The notes: generated from the sequence alone by a model not told the origin. Positions 33,836 through 46,522 are shown, numbered from the stretch's first letter. The stretch: DNA of 64,000 nt from Staphylococcus aureus (GCF_001027105.1 NZ_CP011526.1:1302001-1366000); one strand, 5' to 3'. A program made the numbers and translations.

Positions 33836-34852
33836 ATTAAAAAATTCATAGTAACTGTTGTTGCGTTTTTATCAATTATTATCATTGCGCCAATAACAGA
33901 ATTTAAACCATTCATTCATTTACAAAATGAAGTAAGACAATATATTGACATTCACATCAATAAAGAAACAATTTCTGCGGAAAATAAATTGGATACACCG
34001 AAGAAACAACAATTTGCCTTTAATAATATACAAATGAACATGTCGAAATCAGATGTTGAGAAAACATTAAATAAACCAAAAAGAGTGACATTTAATGAAT
34101 ATGGTACGAAGTGGTATACGTATTATGATGACGATTACAATAATTTTATAATGATAAGTTACATGAAAGATAAAGTTAATGCGTTATATACAAATCAAAA
34201 TATAATCACTTCAAAATCAAAAATTAAATACAATACACCTAAATCGGTTGTAAGGCAAAGATTAGGCGAACCAGAAACAGAGATTGTTAAAGGTAGAGTG
34301 CGTTACGAACAAAATAATAAAGAATATGATGTTTTCCATAAAAATCACATTTATACGACGGTATTTTATGATAAGCATCGACGTAATAATGTAACAGCTG
34401 TTTTACAAGTAAGTGATGCTATGGAAAATAGATTAAAAGAACAATATGGAGCACCATCGAAATCGCTTGCAGATAGTTTTGAACTACAAAATTTTGATTT
34501 AGTTAATGCTGAAAGAAAACAACATCAATTATCTACATTGAAGTATTCTAAACAGAATTCTGAAACTGCACGTAAGCATAGTAAAGATATGGCCAACAAT
34601 CATTATTTTGATCATACAAATTTAAAAGGTCAATCACCATTTGATCGATTGAAAAAAGATGGTATTACATTTAACTCAGCCGGAGAGAATTTAGCATATG
34701 GTCAAGTTAGTAGTATCTATGCACATCAAGGATTAATGAATTCTATTGGTCACAGAAAAAATATTTTAAATGATACGTTTAAAATATTAGGTGTTGGTGT
34801 TGATTTTAATGATGAAAAACAACCTTTTTGGACAGAAAATTATACTGGTTAA
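33836..34852 (+). CDS. Exported CAP/SCP-domain protein with an apparent ATT start
   Basis: The reading frame is open from ATT 33836 to 34852 (338 codons) and is closed by TAA immediately before ATT. AGGTGATG lies just upstream with good spacing. The first residues, KKFIVTVVAFLSIIIIAPI, are a textbook signal or anchor sequence, so the protein must begin here. The first ATG/GTG/TTG codon downstream (TTG 33989) would remove the signal. A middle domain (residues about 60-195, a CAP-associated repeat) precedes the CAP domain with HSKDMANNHYFDHTN, AGENLAYGQ and GHRKNILN. The role of these exported proteins in staphylococci is not established. Confidence 0.82.
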   Translation: MKKFIVTVVAFLSIIIIAPITEFKPFIHLQNEVRQYIDIHINKETISAENKLDTPKKQQFAFNNIQMNMSKSDVEKTLNKPKRVTFNEYGTKWYTYYDDDYNNFIMISYMKDKVNALYTNQNIITSKSKIKYNTPKSVVRQRLGEPETEIVKGRVRYEQNNKEYDVFHKNHIYTTVFYDKHRRNNVTAVLQVSDAMENRLKEQYGAPSKSLADSFELQNFDLVNAERKQHQLSTLKYSKQNSETARKHSKDMANNHYFDHTNLKGQSPFDRLKKDGITFNSAGENLAYGQVSSIYAHQGLMNSIGHRKNILNDTFKILGVGVDFNDEKQPFWTENYTG

Positions 34853-34906
34853 TGTTTTTGGCATGAGATTAAAGGGTAATGTTTGTCTGTAAGGAAGTAG
34901 ATAAAC

Positions 34907-35005
34907 ATGATGACAACAGATAAACCAAAAGATGCGGATATACTTGAACGCGTCAAAGATATACTTAATAAAAAAGAAAGAAAAAAATAATAATGGCTCG
35001 CTCCT
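34907..35005 (+). CDS. Possible small basic protein after the CAP gene (32 aa)
   Basis: ATG 34907 is nine bases after AAGGAAG. The frame reads MMTTDKPKDADILERVKDIL and then a K/E-rich tail, and runs into the terminator stem. The A-run before the stop makes the end uncertain: one base less would give KKERKK and an earlier stop. The overlap with the terminator weakens the case. Confidence 0.35.
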
Positions 35006-35033
35006 GTAAATTATTACGGGGGCGAGTTTTAAT
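34992..35033 (+). terminator. Terminator after the CAP gene
   Basis: CTCGCTCC and GGGGGCGAG form an 8-bp stem around an AT-rich loop, followed by TTTTAATTT. Confidence 0.8.
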
Positions 35034-35134
35034 TTGTGTAACATTTTGCAGAAATCTGTAATTCAAAATTTATATTAAAGAATGAGATTATCTAACAATT
35101 CGCAATTTCTGTTTGAACTGAATTTAGATTAGAA

Positions 35135-35173
35135 TAAATAAAACCTCTTGAAAACGTAACTTTTTCAAGAGGT
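35135..35173 (-). terminator. Terminator of lexA (minus strand)
   Basis: ACCTCTTGAAAA / TTTTCAAGAGGT forms a 12-bp perfect stem with a 7-base loop; TTTTATTTATT follows on the minus strand. Confidence 0.85.
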
Positions 35174-35231
35174 CCAAAATTTATAAAAATGAGGGCTTAA
35201 CAATTACGATAATATATAACGGTTTAAAATA

Positions 35232-35855
35232 TTACATTTCGCGGTACAAACCAATTACTTTCCCAATTACAGCAACATTGTCTAGGTAAATTGGCTCCAT
35301 TGTACTATTTTCAGGTTGTAATCGATAACGATTTTTTTCTTTATAGAAGCGTTTGACAGTTGCTTCATCTTCCTCAGTCATAGCAACAATAATGTCTCCA
35401 TTTTCTGCTATGGTTTGACTGCGAACAATTACTTTGTCTCCGTCTAATATACCAGCCTCAATCATACTGTCGCCTACGACGTTTAATATGAATATGTCGC
35501 TATTGTGTGTCGATGTTAAGTGTTCAGGTAATGGAAAATATTCTTCAATATTTTCTACTGCGGTAATAGGAACACCTGCTGTGACTTTACCAATAACTGG
35601 CACATGAATCGTTTCTTCCATATTAATATTATCATTTGTTTGATCACTTACAATTTCTATAGCACGTGGTTTCGTTGGATCTCTTCTTATATAGCCTTTT
35701 TCTTCAAGACGTGAAAGGTGACCATGAACAGTTGAACTGGATGCTAAGCCAACTGCTTCACCAATTTCGCGAACACTAGGCGGATAACCTTTCGTTTGAA
35801 CAACTTGTTTAATATAGTTATATATTTCGCTTTGTCGTTTTGTTAATTCTCTCAT
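35232..35855 (-). CDS. lexA: SOS repressor LexA
   Basis: LexA represses the SOS genes and cleaves itself when RecA filaments form. The 207-residue protein has an N-terminal winged HTH (residues 1-65), the A93-G94 cleavage site in KVTAGVPI, the catalytic serine S130 in VVGDSM and the lysine K168 in ATVKRF. The start is ATG 35855, preceded by AGGGAGTGCC on the minus strand. It is divergent from sosA, and three LexA boxes lie between the two. Confidence 0.98.
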   Translation of the reverse strand: MRELTKRQSEIYNYIKQVVQTKGYPPSVREIGEAVGLASSSTVHGHLSRLEEKGYIRRDPTKPRAIEIVSDQTNDNINMEETIHVPVIGKVTAGVPITAVENIEEYFPLPEHLTSTHNSDIFILNVVGDSMIEAGILDGDKVIVRSQTIAENGDIIVAMTEEDEATVKRFYKEKNRYRLQPENSTMEPIYLDNVAVIGKVIGLYREM

Positions 35856-35912
35856 ATATAGGCACTCCCTAAATTAATTTAAATACAGTATATCATTAAT
35901 TTGAAACCAAAA

Positions 35913-35926
35913 CAAACATTTGTTCG
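35913..35926. promoter_or_regulatory. LexA (SOS) box 1
   Basis: CAAACATTTGTTCG matches CGAACNNNNGTTCG with one mismatch. It lies nearest lexA and probably gives autoregulation. Confidence 0.85.
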
Positions 35927-35934
35927 TTAAAATA

Positions 35935-35984
35935 TTGACACAGAACATAAGTTCTGATAAATTACTAATACAAACAAACGTTCT
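35935..35984 (+). promoter_or_regulatory. sosA promoter with LexA boxes 2 and 3
   Basis: TTGACA (35935-35940) and TAAATT (35958-35963) are 17 bp apart. Box 2, AGAACATAAGTTCT (35942-35955), lies inside the spacer, and box 3, CAAACAAACGTTCT (35971-35984), lies just before the ribosome site AGGAG. Each keeps the AAC-N4-GTT(C) core. Confidence 0.8.
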
Positions 35985-35997
35985 AGGAGTGAAAATG

Positions 35998-36231
35998 ATG
36001 TTTTACAATAAATATAAAAACGTATCAACATATATCATCATATTTTTAGTTTCAAGTGCAGCCTTTGCAATATTCTTGTTAAGTGCGAACATTAGTGCTC
36101 ACTCGGAACAAGTGTACGAAATGACTGACCATCAAATTAAGAACAATACGATAAATAAAGCATACGAACATAAAGACCCTACAAACAATAGCGAACAAAG
36201 AGATGGGAAAGTGTTCGCTTTAATAAATTGA
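35998..36231 (+). CDS. sosA: SOS-induced cell-division inhibitor SosA
   Basis: SosA is a single-span membrane protein that stops division during DNA damage. It occupies the place of Bacillus yneA but is not related in sequence. The 77 residues have a short cytosolic head, one span (about residues 10-32, STYIIIFLVSSAAFAIFLLS) and an outside tail with EMTDHQIKNN that is needed for activity. ATG 35998 is 8 bases after AGGAG; the ATG at 35995 is an alternative. LexA control is shown by the boxes upstream. Confidence 0.93.
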   Translation: MFYNKYKNVSTYIIIFLVSSAAFAIFLLSANISAHSEQVYEMTDHQIKNNTINKAYEHKDPTNNSEQRDGKVFALIN

Positions 36232-36242
36232 TACATTGTCAC

Positions 36243-36281
36243 AACGTTATTTTGCCTATTTTTGCGAAATAGCGTTTTTTA
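36243..36281 (+). terminator. Terminator of sosA
   Basis: AACGTTATTTTGC and GCGAAATAGCGTT form an imperfect 12-bp stem, followed by TTTT. Confidence 0.8.
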
Positions 36282-36366
36282 TTACTTTTTTGCTGATCTT
36301 AAATTTGTTATATTTTGTTAAAGTATTATAATGATTGAATAAACAAATTGAAGGTAGGTTTTTTAA

Positions 36367-36606
36367 TTGAGTAATTCTGATTTGAATATCGAAAGAATTA
36401 ACGAGTTAGCTAAAAAGAAAAAAGAAGTAGGATTAACTCAAGAAGAAGCAAAGGAGCAAACAGCCTTAAGAAAAGCTTATCTTGAGAGTTTTAGAAAAGG
36501 GTTTAAACAACAAATTGAAAATACTAAAGTAATTGATCCAGAAGGTAATGATGTAACACCTGAAAAAATTAAAGAGATACAACAAAAAAGAGATAATAAA
36601 AATTAA
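36367..36606 (+). CDS. DUF896 (YnzC-family) small protein (79 aa)
   Basis: The 79-residue protein has the DUF896 pattern INELAKKKKEVGLTQEEAKE then LRKAYLESFRKGFKQQ, a long two-helix domain. The tail is basic and acidic by turns. TTG 36367 is preceded by GAAGGTAGG at about 8 bases. The order lexA-sosA-ynzC-tkt repeats the Bacillus lexA-yneA-yneB-ynzC-tkt layout with the recombinase gene missing. The function is unknown. Confidence 0.85.
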   Translation: MSNSDLNIERINELAKKKKEVGLTQEEAKEQTALRKAYLESFRKGFKQQIENTKVIDPEGNDVTPEKIKEIQQKRDNKN

Positions 36607-36726
36607 ATCACAAATCTGTAAAGAATTTTCTGACATTATAACTTGAAATAAGTATTTTACTTATCTTTTTATTTTAAAATAAGTTATAATGTATTTGATA
36701 AAATTGAAGAAGGGAAGATACACAAG

Positions 36727-38715
36727 ATGTTTAATGAAAAAGATCAATTAGCTGTTGATACGCTACGTGCACTAAGTATCGACACAATCGAAAAAGCGAA
36801 TTCTGGTCATCCAGGATTACCTATGGGAGCTGCCCCAATGGCTTACACTTTGTGGACACGTCATCTGAATTTTAATCCACAATCTAAAGATTACTTCAAT
36901 AGAGACCGTTTCGTATTATCTGCAGGGCATGGTTCAGCATTATTGTATAGCTTGTTACATGTTTCTGGTAGTTTAGAATTAGAAGAATTAAAGCAATTTA
37001 GACAATGGGGTTCTAAAACACCAGGTCATCCTGAATACAGACATACAGATGGTGTAGAAGTTACTACCGGACCACTTGGACAAGGTTTTGCTATGTCAGT
37101 AGGATTAGCTTTAGCAGAAGATCACCTAGCAGGGAAATTTAATAAAGAAGGATATAATGTTGTAGATCATTACACATATGTATTAGCTTCTGACGGTGAT
37201 TTAATGGAAGGTATATCGCATGAAGCAGCTTCATTTGCTGGACATAATAAATTAAGTAAATTAGTTGTTTTATACGATTCAAATGATATTTCATTAGATG
37301 GCGAATTAAACAAAGCTTTTTCTGAAAACACAAAAGCTCGTTTTGAAGCATATGGTTGGAATTACTTACTAGTTAAAGATGGTAATGATTTAGAAGAAAT
37401 TGATAAAGCGATTACTACAGCTAAATCTCAAGAAGGACCAACGATTATTGAAGTTAAAACAACAATCGGATTTGGTTCACCGAATAAAGCAGGAACTAAT
37501 GGTGTTCATGGGGCACCTTTAGGTGAAGTTGAAAGAAAATTAACATTCGAAAATTACGGTTTAGATCCTGAAAAACGTTTTAATGTTTCAGAAGAGGTAT
37601 ACGAAATTTTCCAAAATACTATGTTAAAACGTGCTAATGAAGATGAATCTCAATGGAATTCATTATTAGAAAAATATGCAGAAACATATCCTGAATTAGC
37701 AGAAGAATTTAAATTAGCGATTAGTGGTAAATTGCCTAAAAATTATAAGGATGAATTACCACGTTTTGAACTGGGTCATAATGGTGCATCTCGTGCTGAT
37801 TCTGGTACTGTTATTCAAGCAATCAGTAAAACTGTCCCTTCATTCTTTGGTGGATCAGCAGACCTTGCTGGTTCAAACAAATCCAATGTAAATGATGCAA
37901 CTGATTATAGTTCTGAAACACCTGAAGGTAAAAATGTGTGGTTTGGTGTACGTGAATTTGCTATGGGTGCTGCTGTAAATGGTATGGCTGCACATGGAGG
38001 TTTACATCCATATGGTGCAACATTCTTCGTATTTAGTGATTATTTAAAACCAGCGTTACGTTTATCATCAATTATGGGATTAAATGCAACGTTCATCTTC
38101 ACACATGATTCAATTGCAGTAGGTGAAGATGGTCCTACTCATGAACCAATTGAGCAATTAGCTGGATTAAGAGCCATTCCAAATATGAATGTTATCCGTC
38201 CTGCTGATGGTAATGAAACAAGAGTAGCATGGGAAGTTGCCTTAGAATCTGAATCTACACCTACTTCATTAGTATTGACACGTCAAAACTTACCGGTATT
38301 AGATGTACCAGAAGATGTAGTTGAAGAAGGCGTTCGAAAAGGTGCCTATACAGTTTATGGCTCTGAAGAGACACCAGAATTCCTATTATTAGCTTCAGGT
38401 TCAGAAGTTAGTCTTGCAGTTGAAGCTGCTAAAGATCTTGAAAAACAAGGTAAATCAGTACGTGTTGTTTCAATGCCTAACTGGAATGCATTTGAACAAC
38501 AATCTGAAGAATATAAAGAATCAGTTATTCCATCAAGCGTAACAAAACGTGTTGCGATTGAAATGGCTTCACCGCTTGGATGGCATAAATATGTAGGTAC
38601 TGCAGGTAAAGTTATTGCTATTGACGGCTTTGGCGCAAGTGCACCTGGCGATTTAGTAGTTGAAAAATATGGATTTACAAAAGAAAATATCTTAAACCAA
38701 GTTATGAGCTTATAA
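36727..38715 (+). CDS. tkt: Transketolase
   Basis: It moves two-carbon units in the pentose phosphate pathway with thiamine diphosphate. The 662-residue protein shows the ThDP motif [18 protein letters not shown] (from D156), the substrate histidines in [12 protein letters not shown] and the [14 protein letters not shown] motif. The C-terminal half has the glutamate region [26 protein letters not shown] lies before ATG 36727, with a TATAAT upstream. Strong codon bias suggests high expression. Confidence 0.97.
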
Positions 38716-38742
38716 GAATAATTTATAAAGCGAGTATGTTTA

Positions 38743-38775
38743 GAAGTCTAGGATGCATAATCTTAGGCTTCTTTT
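38743..38775 (+). terminator. Terminator of tkt
   Basis: GAAGTCTAGGAT / ATCTTAGGCTTC (12 bp, two G-T) is followed by TTTT. No gene lies between 38776 and 38992. Confidence 0.8.
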
Positions 38776-38992
38776 AAAGTGTTGAAATTTAGAGTATAGC
38801 ACTTAAACTACATCATAAGTGATAAGTTATGAAAGTATACTATTTCAGATTAATCTTTAAAAGCTCTGTTATAACAGCATGATTTTTGATATTATTTTTA
38901 GTATCGATATTAAAATACTTGAATAAACTAGTTCTTGAAATAATGTGATGAATTTAGTAAAATTCAGTAGGATAAAGAAAGCGGGTGAAACA

Positions 38993-39235
38993 ATGGCAAC
39001 TTGGTTAGCAATTATTTTTATAGTAGCTGCATTAATTTTAGGTTTAATTGGAGGTTTCCTTTTAGCTAGAAAATATATGATGGACTACTTGAAGAAAAAC
39101 CCACCAATCAACGAAGAAATGCTTCGTATGATGATGATGCAAATGGGTCAAAAACCTTCTCAGAAGAAAATTAATCAAATGATGACGATGATGAATAAAA
39201 ATATGGATCAAAATATGAAGAGTGCGAAAAAGTAA
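38993..39235 (+). CDS. YneF-family (UPF0154) membrane protein (80 aa)
   Basis: One N-terminal membrane span ([20 protein letters not shown]) is followed by a cytosolic tail rich in methionine ([19 protein letters not shown]). It is a member of the UPF0154 family found after tkt in Bacillus as well. I use ATG 38993, preceded by GGGTGA; an in-frame ATG at 38945 has no ribosome site. The function is unknown. Confidence 0.88.
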   Translation: MATWLAIIFIVAALILGLIGGFLLARKYMMDYLKKNPPINEEMLRMMMMQMGQKPSQKKINQMMTMMNKNMDQNMKSAKK

Positions 39236-39248
39236 ATTCGCAATTGAT

Positions 39249-39287
39249 AGAGGCTATTTTCCAGATATGGAAATGGCCTCTTTTTAT
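39249..39287 (+). terminator. Terminator of the yneF-like gene
   Basis: AGAGGC-TA-TTTTCC / GGAAA-TG-GCCTCT with TTTTTAT. Confidence 0.8.
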
Positions 39288-39413
39288 AATCAAATTAATA
39301 AGAATAAATATGTTTATTAAAATTAAAGTTAACAAAATGACGAATAGACTGAGAAATGCTATAATTCATTTTGTATGATTTACAGAGAGTTTATTTAACG
39401 AGAAGGTGTCTGC

Positions 39414-39881
39414 GTGCTCTATTTAATATTTTCAATCATTGTAGCTTTATTTATGGGAACTATAGTTATAGTTATTCGTATGAAAGCTCAAAATTATCCG
39501 GTAAATGAGAAAAAAATAGTTTTGCCACCGTTTTTTATGGCGACCGGTGCATTGATGTACGTCGTTCCATATTTTAGGCTAACAGGATCGGAAATGCTAG
39601 AAGCCTTTATAATTGGTTTGCTTTTTTCTACAGTTCTAATTTGGACTTCTCGATTTGAAGTCAAAGGTACAGAAATTTATATGAAACGATCTAAAGCATT
39701 TCCAGTTATTTTGATTTCATTACTTATCATTCGTACTGTGATGAAAATATTCATTAGTAATGAAATAGATCCTGGAGAATTAGGCGGCATGTTCTTTTTA
39801 TTAGCATTCTGTATGATTGTTCCTTGGAGAGCAGCAATGCTATATAAATACAAAAAACTAAAGAAAACATTAATCAATTAA
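39414..39881 (+). CDS. CcdC-like membrane protein (155 aa)
   Basis: The 155-residue protein has four or five hydrophobic segments and the pattern of the CcdC/DUF1453 family, named for cytochrome c biogenesis in Bacillus, although its role there is not shown. It contains a first span LIFSIIVALFMGTIVIVI, the conserved PPFFMATGALMYVVP loop-span and RFEVKGTEIYMKRSKAF. GTG 39414 is five bases after AGAAGGTG. Its terminator ends before sbcD. Confidence 0.8.
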   Translation: MLYLIFSIIVALFMGTIVIVIRMKAQNYPVNEKKIVLPPFFMATGALMYVVPYFRLTGSEMLEAFIIGLLFSTVLIWTSRFEVKGTEIYMKRSKAFPVILISLLIIRTVMKIFISNEIDPGELGGMFFLLAFCMIVPWRAAMLYKYKKLKKTLIN

Positions 39882-39889
39882 TTACTTTT

Positions 39890-39938
39890 AAAACCACTTG
39901 TGATCGACTTCTAAATCAGTCAATGAGTGGTTTTAATT
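39890..39938 (+). terminator. Terminator before sbcD
   Basis: AAAACCACT / AGTGGTTTT with TTG / CAA beside the loop, followed by TTTTAATTTT. Confidence 0.8.
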
Positions 39939-39968
39939 TTACTTGAAAAGGTGAAATGATTATATTAA

Positions 39969-41126
<1,158 letters not shown>

Positions 41127-41129
41127 TGA

Positions 41130-44100
41130 ATGAAACCATTACATTTAAAGTTGAATAATTTCGGCCCCTTTTTAAAAGAAGAAATTGATTTTTCTAAAAT
41201 TGATAATAATGAATTGTTTTTAATAAGTGGTAAGACTGGATCGGGTAAAACAATGATTTTTGATGCAATGACTTATGCCTTGTTTGGTAAAGCATCAACT
41301 GAACAAAGAGAAGAAAATGATTTGAGAAGTCATTTCGCTGATGGTAAACAGCCGATGTCAGTAACATTTGAATTTCAATTAAATCATCGAATTTATAAAG
41401 TGCATAGACAAGGCCCTTATATCAAAGAAGGTAATACAACAAAAACGAACGCTAAATTTGATGTATTTGAGATGGTGGATGGCAAGTATGAAATTAGAGA
41501 AAGTAAAGTAATTTCAGGTACCCAATTCATTATTGAATTATTAGGAGTAAATGCAGATCAATTCCGACAATTGTTTATTTTGCCTCAAGGTGAATTCAAA
41601 CGCTTTTTAATATCAAACAGTCGTGAAAAGCAAGGGATATTAAGAACACTGTTTGACAGTGAAAAATTTGAAGCTATACGAGAAATATTAAAAGAAGAAG
41701 TAAAAAAAGAAAAAGCTCAAATCGAGAATAGATATCAACAAATTGACCTTTTATGGCAAGAAATTGAATCATTTGATGATGACAATATAAAAGGCTTATT
41801 AGAGGTTGCCACTCAACAGATAGACAAATTGATTGAAAATATACCACTTTTACAAGCTAGGTCGAAAGAAATACTAGCATCTGTAAATGAAAGTAAAGAA
41901 ACTGCTATTAAAGAATTTGAAATAATAGAAAAGAAAACATTAGAAAATAATATATTAAAAGATAATATTAATCAACTCAACAAAAATAAAATTGATTTCG
42001 TTCAATTGAACGAACAACAACCTGAAATAGAGGGAATTGAAGCTAAGTTAAAGTTGTTACAAGATATTACAAACCTATTGAATTATATTGAAAATAGAGA
42101 AAAAATTGAAACTAAAATTGCTAATAGCAAAAAAGATATTTCTAAAACCAATAATAAAATATTGAATCTTGATTGTGATAAGCGAAACATAGACAAAGAG
42201 AAAAAAATGTTAGAAGAAAATGGAGATTTAATTGAAAGTAAAATCTCTTTTATTGATAAAACTAGAGTATTATTTAACGATATTAATAAGTATCAACAAA
42301 GTTATCTCAATATTGAACGCTTGAGAACTGAGGGTGAACAATTAGGTGATGAATTAAATGATCTAATTAAAGGTTTAGAAACGGTCGAAGATTCAATAGG
42401 TAATAACCAAAGTGATTACGAGAAAATTATCGAACTAAATAATACGATAACGAACATAAATAATGAAATTAATATAATTAAAGAAAATGAAAAAGCTAAA
42501 GCTGAATTAGATAAACTATTAGGTAGTAAGCAAGAGTTAGAGAATCAAATTAATGAAGAAACATCTATATTGAAGAATCTCGAAATAAAATTAGATCGCT
42601 ACGATAAAACAAAATTGGACTTAAATGATAAAGAAAGCTTTATAAGTGAAATTAAATCTGCTGTAAATATTGGAGATCAATGTCCGATATGTGGTAATGA
42701 AATTCAGGATTTAGGGCATCATATTGATTTTGACAGTATTGCTAAACGTCAAAATGAAATTAAAGAAATTGAAGCAAATATCCACGCTATAAAATCGAAT
42801 ATTGCTGTGCATAATTCTGAAATTAAATTTGTTAATGAAAAAATATCGAATATTAATATTAAAACGCAAAGTGATTTTTCACTTGAAGTATTGAATAAGC
42901 GTCTGCTAGAAAATGAAAATGCATTGAATAATCAAAGAGATCTTAATAAATTTATAGAACAAATGAAAGAAGAAAAAGATAATCTAACGTTGCAAATTCA
43001 TAATAAACAATTGCGTCTAAATAAAAATGAATCTGAGTTGAAATTATGTCGAGATCTCATCACTGAATTTGAAACACTCTCGAAATATAATAATATCACT
43101 AATTTTGAGGTGGATTATAAGAAGTATGTTCAAGATGTGAATCAGCATCAAGAACTCTCAAAGGAGATTGAAGATAAGTTAATGCAATTGTCTCAAAGAA
43201 AGTTAATTGAGCAAAATAATCTAAATCATTATGAAAATCAACTAGAAACTTACAATAATGACTTAGAATTGAATGAACAGTCTATTGAAATGGAAATGTC
43301 GAGGCTGAATTTAACTGATGACAATGATATAGATGAAATAATAGCCTGGAGGGGCGAGCAAGAGGAATTAGAGCAGAAAAGGGATACTTATAAAAAACGT
43401 TATCATGAATTTGAAATGGAAATAGCTAGGTTAGAATCATTAACTAAGGATAAAGAGTTATTGGACTCTGATAAATTAAAAGATGAATATGAGCTAAAAA
43501 AAGGAAAGATGAATACACTGATAGATGAATACTCTGCTGTTCATTATCAATGTCAAAATAATATTAATAAAACACAATCTATAGTTTCGCATATTAATTA
43601 CTTAAATCAAGAATTAAAGGATCAACAAGAAATATTTCAATTGGCTGAAATTGTCAGTGGTAAGAATAACAAAAATCTTACATTGGAAAACTTTGTCTTA
43701 ATTTACTATTTAGATCAAATTATTGCTCAAGCAAATCTGAGATTAGCAACAATGTCAGATAATCGATACCAACTAATTAGGCGAGAAGCGGTTTCTCATG
43801 GTCTTAGTGGCCTAGAAATTGATGTATTTGATTTGCATTCAAATAAGTCTAGACATATTAGCTCGTTATCAGGTGGAGAAACTTTCCAATCGTCGCTTGC
43901 ATTAGCTTTAGGGTTAAGCGAAATTGTACAGCAGCAATCAGGAGGTATTTCACTAGAATCAATATTTATTGATGAAGGATTCGGTACATTAGATCAAGAA
44001 ACGCTTGAAACAGCGTTAGACACTTTATTAAATCTTAAATCAACTGGTAGAATGGTTGGGATTATTTCACATGTGAGCGAATTGAAAAATAGAATACCTT

Positions 44101-44159
44101 TAGTTTTAGAAGTGAAATCAGATCAATATCAGAGTTCAACAAGATTCAAAAGAAATTAA
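41130..44159 (+). CDS. sbcC: Nuclease SbcCD, subunit C
   Basis: SbcC is the Rad50-like ATPase partner of SbcD. Its 1009 residues fold as split ABC halves at the ends: Walker A GKTGSGKT (34-41), signature LSGGE (913-917) and Walker B with FIDEGFG in the last 60 residues. Two long coiled coils meet at a zinc hook, CPIC (518-521). ATG 41130 is 7 bases after AAAGGAGG, which lies in the end of sbcD, so the two are coupled. The protein is of full expected length. Confidence 0.96.
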   Translation: MKPLHLKLNNFGPFLKEEIDFSKIDNNELFLISGKTGSGKTMIFDAMTYALFGKASTEQREENDLRSHFADGKQPMSVTFEFQLNHRIYKVHRQGPYIKEGNTTKTNAKFDVFEMVDGKYEIRESKVISGTQFIIELLGVNADQFRQLFILPQGEFKRFLISNSREKQGILRTLFDSEKFEAIREILKEEVKKEKAQIENRYQQIDLLWQEIESFDDDNIKGLLEVATQQIDKLIENIPLLQARSKEILASVNESKETAIKEFEIIEKKTLENNILKDNINQLNKNKIDFVQLNEQQPEIEGIEAKLKLLQDITNLLNYIENREKIETKIANSKKDISKTNNKILNLDCDKRNIDKEKKMLEENGDLIESKISFIDKTRVLFNDINKYQQSYLNIERLRTEGEQLGDELNDLIKGLETVEDSIGNNQSDYEKIIELNNTITNINNEINIIKENEKAKAELDKLLGSKQELENQINEETSILKNLEIKLDRYDKTKLDLNDKESFISEIKSAVNIGDQCPICGNEIQDLGHHIDFDSIAKRQNEIKEIEANIHAIKSNIAVHNSEIKFVNEKISNINIKTQSDFSLEVLNKRLLENENALNNQRDLNKFIEQMKEEKDNLTLQIHNKQLRLNKNESELKLCRDLITEFETLSKYNNITNFEVDYKKYVQDVNQHQELSKEIEDKLMQLSQRKLIEQNNLNHYENQLETYNNDLELNEQSIEMEMSRLNLTDDNDIDEIIAWRGEQEELEQKRDTYKKRYHEFEMEIARLESLTKDKELLDSDKLKDEYELKKGKMNTLIDEYSAVHYQCQNNINKTQSIVSHINYLNQELKDQQEIFQLAEIVSGKNNKNLTLENFVLIYYLDQIIAQANLRLATMSDNRYQLIRREAVSHGLSGLEIDVFDLHSNKSRHISSLSGGETFQSSLALALGLSEIVQQQSGGISLESIFIDEGFGTLDQETLETALDTLLNLKSTGRMVGIISHVSELKNRIPLVLEVKSDQYQSSTRFKRN

Positions 44160-44171
44160 AACATAAAAAAT

Positions 44172-44220
44172 AGAGATGGTACTTTGGAATGTATAGAACA
44201 ACCTTAGCCCATCTCTTTTT
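44172..44220. terminator. Bidirectional terminator between sbcC and mscL
   Basis: AGAGATGG and CCATCTCT form an 8-bp stem around a 29-base loop with T-rich ends on both strands. Confidence 0.75.
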
Positions 44221-44229
44221 ATTTAAAAA

Positions 44230-44700
<471 letters not shown>

Positions 44701-44795
44701 CTATAAAGGTGCGTGAGTTATTGAATAAAATGTTTAGATAATATTTTTATTCTACTACATAAAATTAAATATAGAATTGAAGGGAGTAATTAATT

Positions 44796-46442
44796 ATGAA
44801 TTCTTCTTCACCAGAGAATCCAAATGGAAAGAAGTATTCACCAGTCTTCATCTATAGTGCAATTGTTGTTGCTATAGTCGTATTACTTGGTGCATTTTTA
44901 CCTGAACAATTCAACTATGTTACCAATAATATTAAAATGTGGATTACAGAAAAGTTAGGTTGGTATTATCTTATTCTTACTACGATTATCGTGTTCTTCT
45001 GTATATTCCTTATTTTTAGTCCTATTGGAAAACTTAAACTAGGTAAACCAAATGACAAACCTGAGTTTAATACAATTTCATGGTTTGCTATGTTGTTTAG
45101 TGCTGGTATGGGGATAGGTTTGGTGTTTTATGGTGCAGCTGAACCGATGGCGCACTTTGCTACGCCACCTACAGCAGATCCCAAAACTACTGAAGCTTAT
45201 ACTGAAGCTCTACGTTCAACATTTTTCCATTGGGGATTCCATGCTTGGGCTGTTTATGGTGTTGTTGCGTTAGCGTTGGCATATTCGCAATTCCGTAAAG
45301 GTGAACCAGGTTTATTATCTAGAACTTTACGTCCTCTTTTAGGTGATAAAGTAGAAGGTCCTATTGGGATTTTTATTGACGTTTTATCTGTATTTGCGAC
45401 AATCGTTGGGGTAGCCGTTTCGTTAGGTATGGGTGCTCTACAAATTAATGGTGGTTTACATTACTTGTTCAATGTTCCAAACAATACGTTTGTACAAGCG
45501 ATTATCATCATTGTTGTTACTATCTTATTTATAGCAAGTGCATGGTCTGGATTAAGTAAAGGTATTCAATACTTAAGTAACTTGAACATTGGTTTAGGTA
45601 CTATTTTAATGGTAGCTGCTTTAATTGTTGGACCAACTGTTCTTATTTTAAATATGTTAACTAGCTCTACGGGTAGTTTACTAAACACATTCTTGTTTAA
45701 TAGTTTTGATACAGCAGCTTTAAATCCTCAAAAACGTGAATGGATGTCTTCATGGACACTTTATTACTGGGGTTGGTGGTTAAGTTGGAGTCCATTCGTT
45801 GGAGTGTTTATTGCACGAGTTTCAAAAGGACGTTCAATTAGAGAGTTCATTTCTGGTGTCTTGCTAGTTCCAGCAATTGTTAGTTTTGTTTGGTTTAGTG
45901 TCTTTGGTGTATTAGGCATCGAGACAGGTAAGAAACACAAAGAAATTTTTGATATGACTCCTGAAACACAGCTATTTGGAGTGTTTAATCATGTGCCATT
46001 TGGCATTGTTTTATCGTTGATTGCATTATTATTAATTGCATCATTCTTTATTACATCTGCTGACTCAGCAACATTTGTATTAGGAATGCAAACAACATTT
46101 GGTTCATTAAATCCATCTAGTATGGTAAAAGTTGTTTGGGGAATTTCACAGGCCTTAATAGCATTTGTACTTTTATTAGCTGGTGGCGGTAACGGCGCTG
46201 AAGCTTTAAATGCGATTCAAAGTGCTGCAATTATAAGTGCATTCCCATTCTCCTTTGTCGTCATACTCATGATGGTAAGTTTCTACAAGGATGCGAACCA
46301 GGAACGTAAATTCCTAGGTTTAACATTGACTCCGAATAAACATCGCTTACAAGAATATATCAAGAGTCAACAAGAAGATTATGAATCTGACATTCTTGAA
46401 AAGCGTCAGTCACGTAGAAATATAGAGAAAAAAGATAACTAA
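44796..46442 (+). CDS. opuD2: BCCT-family glycine betaine transporter, OpuD-like
   Basis: This is a sodium- or proton-coupled uptake system for glycine betaine under osmotic stress. The 548-residue protein has 12 spans, the FSAGMGIGLVFYGAAEP motif (G-x-G-x-G) and the betaine box WTLYYWGWWLSWSPFVG. The cytosolic tail is charged and likely senses osmotic strength. GAAGGGAG lies before ATG 44796. It is divergent from mscL. Confidence 0.92.
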   Translation: MNSSSPENPNGKKYSPVFIYSAIVVAIVVLLGAFLPEQFNYVTNNIKMWITEKLGWYYLILTTIIVFFCIFLIFSPIGKLKLGKPNDKPEFNTISWFAMLFSAGMGIGLVFYGAAEPMAHFATPPTADPKTTEAYTEALRSTFFHWGFHAWAVYGVVALALAYSQFRKGEPGLLSRTLRPLLGDKVEGPIGIFIDVLSVFATIVGVAVSLGMGALQINGGLHYLFNVPNNTFVQAIIIIVVTILFIASAWSGLSKGIQYLSNLNIGLGTILMVAALIVGPTVLILNMLTSSTGSLLNTFLFNSFDTAALNPQKREWMSSWTLYYWGWWLSWSPFVGVFIARVSKGRSIREFISGVLLVPAIVSFVWFSVFGVLGIETGKKHKEIFDMTPETQLFGVFNHVPFGIVLSLIALLLIASFFITSADSATFVLGMQTTFGSLNPSSMVKVVWGISQALIAFVLLLAGGGNGAEALNAIQSAAIISAFPFSFVVILMMVSFYKDANQERKFLGLTLTPNKHRLQEYIKSQQEDYESDILEKRQSRRNIEKKDN

Positions 46443-46467
46443 TAAAGTTTAGTTAAGTATTTTAATA

Positions 46468-46522
46468 ACAAGTAGTATGTCATTCTAGTAGCTAGAACAG
46501 ATATACTACTTGTTTGTTTTTG
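46468..46522 (+). terminator. Terminator of opuD2
   Basis: ACAAGTAGTAT / ATACTACTTGT, 11 bp, with a TTGTTTTT end. Confidence 0.8.
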
